Source: Scleroderma bovista
Taxonomy: Eukaryota > Basidiomycota > Agaricomycetes > Boletales > Sclerodermataceae
NCBI GenBank assembly: GCA_037178675.1
Contig: JAYMGJ010000764.1
Coordinates: forward strand, 1-21,690
Length of the DNA stretch: 21,690 bases
Direction of reading: 5' to 3'
The position numbers and the translations under genes are program-made. The notes beneath the pieces were generated by a model. It was given only the letters and a program-made list of their open reading frames with translations. It made no database searches and was not told the DNA's origin. Every line of letters starts with the position of its first letter. Positions within the stretch are counted from its first letter, which is position 1. Below are positions 8,404 through 16,546 of the stretch, piece after piece.

Positions 8404-9089
8404 TGTCACGACCGCGTGACGCCTCGTGACTCCGCAAGGCCTCTAGTCTGTTGTAAACTCAAGTCCGATCGTAATCGCACACCTCCGACGCTATGTATCC
8501 ATCTCCGCTCCGACTATTGACGCTCCGTCTCCTTTTGGTATATAGTTCTGCGCCTATGCCTCCGGTTATCGTATGCTTCCGTTCCGTCTCTGTTCCTGTT
8601 TCCTTTGTTCCCGTTTTAGATTAGATATGATTACTCATAGCTGTGATCCGTTAACCTTTTGATCTGTTACGCTTATCACTGATCTCCGTTCCGTGTATGT
8701 TACTCATCCATTTGTCATCCGCAGACTCTTACCTACGTCTCCGCTGTGTTTCTCTCCGCTTCTCGGTTACTGTACATTCCTGATGTAAAGTATAAGTACT
8801 CCGCACGCTGAGGGGATTGTCCCTTAGTTTGAATATCAGCTTGAATACCTCCCGCGAACTCTCCTCTGCCCTCCTCTGTCTCCTCTGCCTTCTGGCAACT
8901 CCGACCTTCGTCGGACCTCCGTCTCTCTGTCCCTTAGTCCTCCGAAATACGAGGACGCAGGTATCGCAAGGGCGCAGCACATACGCTGAAGCCAAGTCCT
9001 CAAACCCTTCCGCATCTCCTCCACCTGTCGTCGACAACCCTTCGCACTTAACTCCGCTTGCGTCGGAGTTCGTCGGAGGAAACGGTTCT
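8404..9089 (+). repeat. 3' LTR, missing the last 4 bp
   Basis: Aligns without gaps to 1001-1686. Six positions differ from the 5' copy, and every one reads T or A here against C or G there (for example CCGCG to CTGCG, ATCCGTTT to ATCCATTT, TTCGAA to TTTGAA). The match stops after GGTTCT; the expected GACA and a 5-bp ACCCC target copy are absent and unrelated pyrimidine-rich DNA follows. Confidence 0.93.
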
Positions 9090-9330
9090 CTCCCCCAAAC
9101 TCCTCCGTGTCGGACCTGTACCTACCACTAGTCGCTACTCCGGTTTCAGTCCGGCCACTCCCTTAGCCTTGTCTGCGACGTAGCCCAACTCCGGCTGGTA
9201 CATCCAACTCCGGCTCAGTTCTGCTCCTGCTCCTGCTCCGCTTCCTCTGTCAGGTCCACCAAAGGCTTAGGACATTTCCATGTCCAACTCTGGACCTTCC
9301 TCCGGCTACTCCACCCTTCCTCCACCTGTG

Positions 9331-9413
9331 CACTCCCTCCGCTCATACACTCCCTCCGCTCTTGCACTTCCTCCAGTCATGCACTTCCTCCGGTCCCACT
9401 TCCTCCAGTCCTG
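9331..9413 (+). repeat. 17-bp tandem repeat, about 5 copies
   Basis: Degenerate direct repeats of CACTCCCTCCGCTCATA with variants such as CACTTCCTCCAGTCATG. They sit inside the LTR-like tract. Confidence 0.65.
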
Positions 9414-9548
9414 GACATCGCTCCGGACTTAACATTAGTTAAGTCCACCTCTGACCCTTACCTGTCCTCTTCCGACCTAGTTCCCTTGTCCCTGCTTTTC
9501 CTCCGTCGTCCCTGTATCTCTAGTTCCCCGTGTCTGCTCCCGCTCCGG

Positions 9549-9600
9549 TTTATTTTCCTGTACCTGCTTTATTTTCCTGTACCTGCTTTATTTTCCTGTC
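9549..9600 (+). repeat. 19-bp tandem repeat, nearly 3 copies
   Basis: TTTATTTTCCTGTACCTGC starts at 9549, 9568 and 9587, exactly 19 bases apart; the third copy is cut short. Confidence 0.85.
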
Positions 9601-10181
9601 CGTTTCTGCTCTGTCCCTTGTCCCAACTAAGGTGTTTACTTGTCACCGTATATACTCACCCTAGTTCTCATTTACTATATAAACTACTATACTCCGGCCT
9701 AGTAGTTTCCTTAGATCAAATCTCGACTAAGATACTCCCCACTCTGTACTACCCACCATGCTCTCCTAATCCCATCTTGTTCTCCTGAACTCCGGCCAAC
9801 TCCAGCCTCCGTCCTATCTCGTCCCCTTGGTCCTATGTCCGATCCTAGCAAGTCTCCTACTTGCACGAGGGCAAAAGCCACCTCTGTCCCAGACTCGACG
9901 CTAGACCTCTCAGGACTTATCCCACCTCTGGGATGTCCTTCGCTCCGGACAAACTGCGCTCAACTCCGGACCACTTTCCCGTGATCCGGACTTACTCCCT
10001 GTGCTTCTCTAGTGCCCGGACTTCGTTTGTTTGACCCGGACTTGACTCTCCGCACTAACTAGCACCTACTAGTGTCTGGACTTACCTCCTCATTAGTTCC
10101 CTGCATCTCTGGACCTCCTAGTAAGATCGCTGAGGAGAACCGGTCTTGACAGTCCGCATGTAAGTACTCCGTTATCTATGG

Positions 10182-10460
10182 TTGATCATCTTATTCATGC
10201 CAGCAGTGCAAAGGGCATGTGGGATCACGGCAAGCATGATGGCTCCGAGCCGGCCACCACTCCATCCCTGCCATGACGGCATTTTGATTGCCGCCCATTC
10301 TTCATATGCCAACACCATGGTGGATGCCACAGACAGATGGATGGACCTGGTGGAGAAGTACAGGGCATGGTCACGGTTTAGGATGGTGTTGGACCGTTTG
10401 GCTACAAATGCCGTGCCGGACCCAGAAGAGTTAGTAAACTTAGATCCTGATCTACTGTAG
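10182..10460 (+). CDS. Possible gene fragment, unrecognised
   Basis: 92-codon ORF. The C-terminal half (TMVDATDRWMDLVEKYRAW...VPDPEELVNLDPDLL) has a natural protein composition and ends in a normal stop at 10460. The first 45 residues look less coding-like. It lies between the LTR-like tract and a solo LTR, so it may be the last exon of a gene damaged by insertions. No family is recognised and no donor or acceptor could be fixed with confidence. Confidence 0.3.
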   Translation: MIILFMPAVQRACGITASMMAPSRPPLHPCHDGILIAAHSSYANTMVDATDRWMDLVEKYRAWSRFRMVLDRLATNAVPDPEELVNLDPDLL

Positions 10461-10488
10461 TAAAGACATTATTTATAAATATTCTGCC

Positions 10489-11179
10489 GCTTCTGTTAGA
10501 ACCGTTTCCTCCGATGAACTCCGACGCAAACGGAGTTAAGTACGAAGGGTTGTCGACGACAGGCGGAGGAGATGCGGGAGGGTTTGAGGACTTGGCTTCA
10601 GCGTATGTGCTGCGCCCTTGCGATACCTGCGTCCTTGTATTTCGGAGGACTAAGGGACAGAGAGACGGAGGTCCGACGAAGGTCGGAGTTGCCAGAAGGC
10701 AGAGGAGAACAGAGGAGAGTTCGCGGGAGGTATTCAAGCTGATATTCGAACTGAGGGACAATCCCCTCAGCGTGCGGAGTACTTATACTTTACATCGGGA
10801 ATGTACAGTAACCGAGAAGCGGAGGGAAACATAGCGGAGACGTAGGTAAGAGTCTGCGGATGACAAACGGATGAGTAACATACACGGAACGGAGATCAGT
10901 GATAAGCGCAACGGATCAAAAGGTTAACGGATCACAGCTATGAGTAATCATATCTGATCTAAAACGGGAACAAAGGAAACAGGAACAGAGACGGAACGGA
11001 AGCATACGATAACCGGAGGCATAGGCACGGAACTATATACCAAAAGGAGACGGAGCGTCAATAGTCGGAGCGGAGATGGATACATAGCGTCGGAGGTGTG
11101 CGATTATGATCGGACTTGAGTTTACAACAGACTAGAGGCCTTGCGGAGTCACGAGGCGTCACGCGGTCGTGACAGCTTC
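10489..11179. repeat. GCTTC target-site duplication around solo LTR
   Basis: GCTTC at 10489-10493 and again at 11175-11179. Five bases is the standard duplication length for Ty3/gypsy integrases. Confidence 0.9.
10494..11174 (-). repeat. Solo LTR, inverted, with target-site duplication
   Basis: Reverse complement of the same LTR family: read on the minus strand it runs from TGTCACGACC at 11174 to GGTTCTAACA at 10494. It is 681 bp, 9 bp shorter than the 5' LTR through a deletion in the CTCCTCTG-rich stretch, and has scattered substitutions. It is flanked by identical 5-bp GCTTC at 10489-10493 and 11175-11179. The duplication shows an independent insertion later reduced by LTR-LTR recombination. 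It is not a broken piece of the first element. Confidence 0.95.
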
Positions 11180-11313
11180 CGCAACTGTAGTGTAAGTTCT
11201 CAACTGGACAGACTTGTCCTTGGGGGTTGGCATTCATGAAAGATTGTAGAAATATGATGCTATTTTACAACCCACGGAATTGTGAACAGAATACAAATAA
11301 ATCTAAGCGACCC

Positions 11314-11666
11314 CTATTTTTTCCTCTTTCCTTGTGGCAGTGTTAGCACATTATGGTCGGGAGGAAGGGGTGTTCTGCGGGAACGTTTGGAATGCCGGAG
11401 TGCCTCATTAGTTACCTCTGATGAGGTGGTGCCATTGTCCTGCACACGCTTTTGCGGCACAGTGGATTGGCACCGGCTATCCTTGTTCAAGGGATGTGAC
11501 CCACTGGATGAGCTGCCTTTCACAATACCGGAACCTTCAGACATGGCTACATTTGTTAGTGTGAGTGCCCAGACTGTACCAGCAACATTTACCCACCATT
11601 GGAATTAAGTGGGACAGTTGCATTTGCAACTCCGGAACTGGTCTGCGGTGCCGACCCATCAGACAT
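11314..11666 (-). pseudogene. Low-complexity coding-like segment, possible N-terminal piece
   Basis: The minus-strand frame from ATG at 11544 to a stop at 11314 reads MSEGSGIVKG... and ends with a basic stretch (SKRSRRTPLPPDHN, PQGKRKK). A second ATG at 11666 begins MSDGSAPQTSSG and could be a leader exon joined by a short intron ending ACTAACAAATGTAG. The only donor that keeps the frame is GTGGGT at 11595, which is weak. Ser/Gly/Lys-rich, disordered composition. No domain recognised. It is on the strand opposite to the oxygenase ORF nearby, so it may be a displaced part of that gene. Confidence 0.3.
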
Positions 11667-11693
11667 GGTATTTTTTTTTACTATGCAAGTATA

Positions 11694-12165
11694 TCAGTCG
11701 ACCATATTTGTTACTAAATATATCATACATATTGATTTGAGTCGGGGCTTTGGTTTCGGTGGGCCATGTGAAACATCATTGGTTCTATTCGGTGGACGCA
11801 TCTGTGGGATTGACTGTGTTGTTGATGGATGTCCTCCGGCACCAGATCCTTCTGCTGATTGGTTCCGGCTAATATTGAGAACCATTGGTACACAAAAAAA
11901 TATATCAACTTACTGTGTGGCTTGTTAATGGTGTAAGGTCCCGACATTGCCAGGAGAATTTGTGCTTGATGAACGGTATTTGCTGTGGGAAGGAATGAGT
12001 GTCAAATCTATTTGAATCCATCCACATACCGGCCGTGGGTGTAGTTCCATGACCACCTATTGCCTGCTGCCCTTCGAGTACCTCCTCATCACTCTCATGG
12101 GTTGCCTCTGCGAATGGTGTTTGTTTGCGTTGCGCTTGTCCACCCCGGGCCAAATTATTCCTATT
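11694..12165 (-). pseudogene. Disordered coding-like minus-strand segments
   Basis: Two minus-strand readings have protein-like disordered composition. One is about 11860-11720 (QSAEGSGAGGHPSTTQ, then PPNRTNDVSHGPPKPKPRLK). The other is about 12165-12000 (RGGQAQRKQTPFAEATHESD, then EEVLEGQQAIGGHGTTPTAG). The plus-strand readings over the same bases are Cys/Leu/Phe-rich and unlike protein. No start, splice or domain can be fixed. Together with 11314-11666 they may be exons of one damaged gene. Confidence 0.2.
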
Positions 12166-12627
12166 GTTTGGTCTGGCAAGTACACCGGAATCATTGTCAA
12201 TACCTTGTATAATGCTGGCCTGGATGGAATGGAGAAGCTCAGTGCATGGGCAGTGGAGAATGATGAAGACATGGATGATGCTCTTGAGGACTGGGCCACA
12301 GTCTACACCAACATGTCGGTCATTGCAAACCGAGCGACACCATTTCACCGGGACCCACACTCCAGGGCGAACTGGTATGATCTTTTGGTTAGTGTTGGGG
12401 ATTACCAGGACTGTTATTTAGATATTCCCACTCTTGGTGTCCAATTGGAATATAGCCCCGGGACCATTGTGGCCTTTTCGGGCCACCTCCTTCGACATGG
12501 AGTTAACAAGGTTGATGGTAATAGGTGTTGTTTTGCCTATTACATGCAAGATAACATTCATAACTGGCTGGGGGTTCCAACAACGGAGTGGATGACAGTC
12601 GATATGGTCCGGAATACGTTGATGTGA
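12049..12627 (+). CDS. TET/JBP-like 2OG-Fe(II) dioxygenase, C-terminal catalytic part
   Basis: 192-codon ORF. Credible protein starts near 12150 (GQIIPIVWSGKYTG); the first 34 residues look non-coding. The catalytic core carries the 2OG-Fe(II) pattern: HRD iron ligands His100 and Asp102 in ANRATPFHRDPHS, the distal His150 in GTIVAFSGHLLRHGV, and Arg159 for the 2-oxoglutarate carboxylate, followed by FAYYMQDNIHNWLG. These blocks match the basidiomycete TET/JBP family, which oxidises 5-methylcytosine or thymine in DNA and is expanded in mushrooms, often beside KDZ transposons. All three metal/cosubstrate positions are intact. An N-terminal region is missing or lies on unrecognised upstream exons. 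The family assignment rests on recalled motif resemblance, not on a search. Confidence 0.72.
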   Translation: MTTYCLLPFEYLLITLMGCLCEWCLFALRLSTPGQIIPIVWSGKYTGIIVNTLYNAGLDGMEKLSAWAVENDEDMDDALEDWATVYTNMSVIANRATPFHRDPHSRANWYDLLVSVGDYQDCYLDIPTLGVQLEYSPGTIVAFSGHLLRHGVNKVDGNRCCFAYYMQDNIHNWLGVPTTEWMTVDMVRNTLM

Positions 12628-12744
12628 AACTGAATTAACTAGTTTGTGTCTTTGAAGTCAACTGCATACTATTAGACGGACATGAAGTGATGCATCCGTA
12701 TTGTTTGATAAAATAAGACAAATAGGCGACCGGCATCAAACAAA
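12628..12744. other. Short AT-rich spacer
   Basis: Spacer between the oxygenase stop and the first minisatellite. Nothing recognisable. Confidence 0.3.
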
Positions 12745-13927
12745 ACACCATGGAAGCGCAATCTATAGTGTTTCCAGTAGACCAGGTGGCCCAGCCCGGA
12801 GTGTCCCGGGCCATACCGGTCAGCCTACCCTTTGTCTACTGTACCTTATAGGCTGCCCACCATAGCTATTATTGGATAGTTAGTGTGGCACACTAGCACA
12901 TGGGTTGACCGTGCCATGCCGGTCAGCCTACATGGTGGTGTGCCATATAGTATGGAATCCCGTGGCACCGGCTCGCCGGTAGGGCACGGGACACTATGGC
13001 ATGGGCTGACTGGCATAGCATGGAACACCCTGGAAGCCCATTCCATAGTGTTCCTACATCACCGGGCAGCCCAGACCGGAGTGTGCTGTGCCATGCCGGT
13101 CAGCCTACATGGTGGTGTGCCATATACTATGGGATCCTGTGTTACGGGCTACCTGATAGGGCACGGGACACTGTGGTATGGGCTGACCGACATGGCATGG
13201 GACACCTTGGAAGCCCATTCCATAGTGTTCCTACATAGTAGGGCAGCCCAGACTGGAGTGTGCCGTGCCATGCCGGTCAGCCTACATGGTGGTGTGCCAT
13301 ATAGTATGGGATCCTGTGTTACGGGCTACCCGATAGGGCATGGGACACTGTGGTATGGGCTGACCGACATGGCATGGAACACCCTGGAAGCCCATTCCAT
13401 AGTGTTCCTACATAGTCGGACGGCCCAGGCTGGAGCGTGCCGTGCCATGCCGGTCAGCCTACATAGTGGTGTGCCATATACACTATGGGATCCTGTGCTA
13501 CGGGCTAACCGATAGGGCACGGGACACTGTGGTATGGGCTGACCAACATGGCATGGGACACCATGGAAGCCCATTCCATAGTGTTCCTACATAGTGGGGT
13601 GGCCCAGACCGGAGTGTGCCGTGCCATGCCGGCCAGCCTACAGAGTGGTGTGCCATATACTATGGGATCCTGTCCCACGGCTACCCGATAGGGCACTGGA
13701 CACTGGTATGGGCTGACCGACATGGCATGGGACACCATGGAAGCCCATTCCATAGTGTTCCTACATAGTAGGGCGGCCCAGACCGGAGTGCACCGTGCCA
13801 TGCCGGCCAGCCTACATAGTGGTGTGCCATATACTATGGGATCCTGTGCTACGGGCTAACCGATAGGGCACGGGACACTATGCCATAGGCCGACCGGTGG
13901 GGTATGGAACACCATGCAAGCCCATTC
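12745..13927 (+). repeat. 177-bp minisatellite, about six units
   Basis: The marker GTGCCATGCCGG recurs at 12911, 13089, 13265, 13442, 13621 and 13795, with spacings of 178, 176, 177, 179 and 174. Each unit also carries GGAAGCCCATTCCATAGTG, TGGGATCCTGT and CGATAGGGCACGGGACAC. The first unit is irregular and longer, with a partial internal duplication. Because 177 is 59 codons the array stays open in several frames, which explains the long repeated ORFs here; I do not regard them as genes. Confidence 0.92.
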
Positions 13928-13956
13928 CATGGTGTTCCATACCCCACCGGTCGGCC
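13888..13956. repeat. 29-bp perfect inverted repeat at array boundary
   Basis: 13888-13916 and 13928-13956 are exact reverse complements (29 bp) around an 11-base spacer. With gaps, similarity extends outward (CACTATG against CATAGTG). It marks the point where the 177-bp array switches to inverted copies. Confidence 0.92.
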
Positions 13957-14146
13957 CATAGTGCAGTGTCCCATACCATATGGCACACTGCTATCTGGGC
14001 TATTGTTGGTGGTCCATAGGGTATGGTACTCATCCTAATGGGCCAACCTGTGTGGGTATGGAACACCATGGAGCCCACACCCCATTGGTCCGCCTATGTT
14101 ACGATGTGTTATACTATATGGGACACCTATGTCCTGTCCTTCCACT
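13928..14146 (-). repeat. Degenerate inverted remnants of the 177-bp unit
   Basis: After the inverted repeat, words of the unit continue in reverse complement (GTGCAGTGTCCCATACC, ATATGGCACAC) and then decay. GGTATGGAACACCATGG at about 14055-14072 reappears in direct orientation. This is a transition zone between the two minisatellite fields. Confidence 0.55.
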
Positions 14147-14918
14147 CCAACCTGGCATATGCTGTCCCATCTAGACCTAGCACATCCGGACTCATTCCAA
14201 CCTGGCATGTGCCATCCCATGCCGGCCCTGCATGTACTGACCCCTGCCGGCCTGGCATGAACCGATCCATGCCGGCCCCGCATGTACTGACCCGTGCCAA
14301 CCTGGCATATGCTGTCCCATTTAGACCTAACACTTCCAGACCCATTCCAACCTGGCATATACTGTCCCCTGCCGGCCTGGCATGAACCGATCCATGCCGT
14401 CCTGACATGAGCTGACCCATGCCGGCCCCGCATGTACTGACCCGTGCCAACCTGGCATATGCTGTTCCATTTAGACCTAACACTTCCAGACCCATTCCAA
14501 CCTGGTATATGCTGTCCCATGCCCACCTGGCATGAACCAACCCATTCCGGCCTGGCATGTACTGACCCATGCTGTCCCGTGCCAACCTGGCATATACTGT
14601 CCCATATAGACCTGACACATCCGGACCCATTCCAACCTGGTATATGCTGTCCCCTGCCACCTGGTTTGTACTGACGGATGCCCTCCCATGCCTACCCATC
14701 CCCACATGGCATATGCCATCCAATTCAAACCCGGCATATGCCGTCCCATGTAGACCTAGCACATGGTGACCCATTCCAACCCGGCCCATGCCGTCCTATG
14801 CTGACCCCCCATATGCCACTCCATTCCGACCAGGTATATGCCGTCCGATTCCAACCAGGCATATGCTGTCCCATGCCAACCTGGCATCTGGCATATGCCA
14901 TTCCAGCCTGGACCTGCC
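14147..14918 (+). repeat. 25-bp minisatellite, about 30 degenerate copies
   Basis: The consensus is close to CCAACCTGGCATATGCTGTC followed by CCATG, with positional variants (CCGGCC, TGTACTGAC, AGACCTAACAC). A 150-bp higher-order unit (six monomers) is visible: CCGTGCCAACCTGGCATATG recurs at 14293 and 14443 with the same following monomers. The array spans many overlapping open frames on both strands, none gene-like. Confidence 0.9.
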
Positions 14919-16462
14919 AGTGATAAACACTCCTACCAATAGTACCCATGGGGCCTGTCTATACCACATGGTAACACCAGGCCATACCTGGGCCCACCCA
15001 TATAACAGGATGACCCTCTAGAGATCAGCCCATGTTCCACTGGCCATGTAACACGGCCAATTGTCAACCTCCGCTGTCCATATTGTATGGTACAATCTAG
15101 GTACATTATGTGGTTGTTGAGGCTGGGACATGGTGGCCATGGTTGGGTGGCAGTGGCTGTGGTGATTAGTAAGGTCACGTGGTTACGCAAGTTGCGTCGT
15201 GCATTACTGTGCAGAAATTCAATCTCCGCTTGATTACATCTTGTTCTCGTACCACAACCATGCCTCACGACGTCCGTTCAACAGCCCAGTTCCATGACTG
15301 GAGCTCGCATCATTTGGTGATGTTTCCACCTTATTTATGGAATCTAGCGTGACTCTACAGGTTTGAACCCAGCTTTTGGCTTATAAGTGTGTCGCTGTTA
15401 TTGCTTACATAAACATTGAAGTTGGAGCCACTCCCTTTGACTCGTGATCACACTTGTCTCCGCTATCACTGACGTAGTATTTCTCGTGCAGAGCTATGCA
15501 CTCCATGATTGTATATCAAGATCGTGCCATCAACGTGAACTTTCCTCGTTTGCCATACGAATCCTGCCGAGGGAATACATCTGACCTGGCGGTGTTTCGA
15601 GGGTGCCCTTGGGGGTGTAGGTCATAGTATGTAAGTGGATGTCATCCCGTTTGACATCCAATACTTACACTGGATCTATGTTGAATTCAACAATGTTTGA
15701 ACATGAGGATGGGGGGAACGATGGTGGTCTTTGTTTGCGTTGGAGCGATACAGTGACACAATTTGGTCAATCAGCACTGCCGCAAGCAACAGACAATGTG
15801 ACTAAGAACGTGAGTAACCAATGCCACCTCGGACCTGTGACGATTATGGCAGCACTGTTTCAGTGATGACGTGGTCGGGCAGCCAGTATTGCTATGACCA
15901 TGATGCGTGGGTGTAATCTGTTGCAGTGTATATCCCTACTGTTGTAGACTACACAAATACATCACTTCCATGCAGTTACTAAGGGCCAGTGTTCCCCAAT
16001 GAAATCCAATGGCATCTGGCTGGAATTAAGTAACTTTTACACCGAAAAGTAGTGCTGACATGTCTGATAATAATTGCCAAAGACACTCTAAATCAGTGCC
16101 ATGGACGCTGACTCGGACACTGAATTTCAATAGCAAAAATGAGCACTCAGTGTCACCCAGGGACACTGATTTTCAGTACTTGGTCACTGATATGTAATGC
16201 GGTTGACATTGATTAGAGGTGATTCAATCACTGAATACTGGTGACTTTACTTCCCACAGTGCCGATCGATTCATGACAACAGCACTAGTGATCAACCTTC
16301 AATCAGACACTGACACGTGTTTTTTTTTTCTGTACAGAATCAGCCTCGATACGCAGCTGGTCGGTGCTCAGCGTTGCTTTCGTGAGTTGATGAGTTGAGT
16401 TTTCTAAGGGAGCACATTCAAATTCCTTACATAACAAATGTCGCATTTCACCTGAAATTCAT
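14919..16462. other. 1.5-kb intergenic region, no convincing gene
   Basis: Short ORFs only, none with recognisable content. A 30-codon ORF starting MPHDVRSTAQFHDW (about 15260) and a 75-codon ORF at 15639-15866 are too weak to call. It contains a hairpin at 15630-15669, a cluster of CACTGA-like words at about 16080-16315 and a T10 run near 16320. The last part should hold the P450 promoter, but no clear TATA box is seen. Confidence 0.4.
15630..15669. repeat. Interrupted hairpin
   Basis: TGTAAGTGGATGTCA (15630-15644) pairs with TGACATCC (15652-15659) and ACTTACA (15663-15669) around a 7-base loop, with a 3-base AAT bulge. It gives 15 paired positions. Function unknown. Confidence 0.6.
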
Positions 16463-16546
16463 ATGGAAGCAACCTCGGCGCTCGAGTGGAATATAAGAGT
16501 CAAAGTCTGTTCCAGAGGCTGTACAAGTTGGAACCCACCATCATCC

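Larger units (their letters stand above)
1001..9089 (+). mobile_element. Ty3/gypsy chromovirus LTR retrotransposon
   Basis: A nearly complete Metaviridae element bounded by two long terminal repeats (1001-1690 and 8404-9089) that differ at only six positions over 686 bp. Order inside: self-primer site, Gag (1736-3097), -1 frameshift signal (3088-3135), Pol (3205-6816) with protease, reverse transcriptase, RNase H, integrase and a C-terminal chromodomain, an antisense spliced ORF (8223-6932), a polypurine tract (8391-8400) and the 3' LTR. Integrase after RNase H and the chromodomain place it in the chromovirus branch of Ty3/gypsy. LTR similarity points to recent insertion. The right terminus is broken: the 3' LTR stops after GGTTCT and lacks GACA and the matching target-site copy. 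One RT catalytic residue reads Asn, so activity is uncertain. Confidence 0.95.
9090..10151. other. Pyrimidine-rich LTR-like tract of unclear origin
   Basis: About 1.06 kb with no credible ORF. It is rich in CTCCG/TCCGG words like the LTR but does not align with it. It holds a TATATAA box (about 9676-9682) and two short tandem repeats (9331-9413, 9549-9600). Its right end, GAGAACCGGTCTTGACA, resembles the LTR end GGAAACGGTTCTGACA. Read on the minus strand the same end, TGTCAAGACCG, resembles the LTR start TGTCACGACCG. It is most likely part of a second, diverged LTR retroelement joined to the first. Boundaries are uncertain and no target duplication was found. Confidence 0.4.

Noticed and set aside
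1001..10151. Treating everything to 10151 as one element with a longer 3' LTR
   Set aside because: The 5' LTR has no counterpart of 9090-10151, and flanks ACCCC (996-1000) and GTCCG (10152-10156) do not match as a target duplication.
12883..13515. 210-codon ORF with a 59-residue repeat
   Set aside because: It follows directly from a 177-bp tandem repeat whose length is a multiple of three. Opposite-strand frames are equally open and no domain is visible.
14035..14789. Several 60-220 codon ORFs on both strands
   Set aside because: They are by-products of the 25-bp minisatellite; the composition is just translated repeat.
12745..14918. CRISPR-like repeat array
   Set aside because: Units are degenerate and contiguous with no unique spacers, and the genome is eukaryotic.
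15355..15375. tRNA-like GGTTTGAACCC
   Set aside because: Resembles a T-loop but the surrounding bases form no T-stem or cloverleaf.
16463..16546. Upstream in-frame ATG of the P450 gene
   Set aside because: It would add 28 residues without P450-like character; the protein typical of the family begins at 16547.
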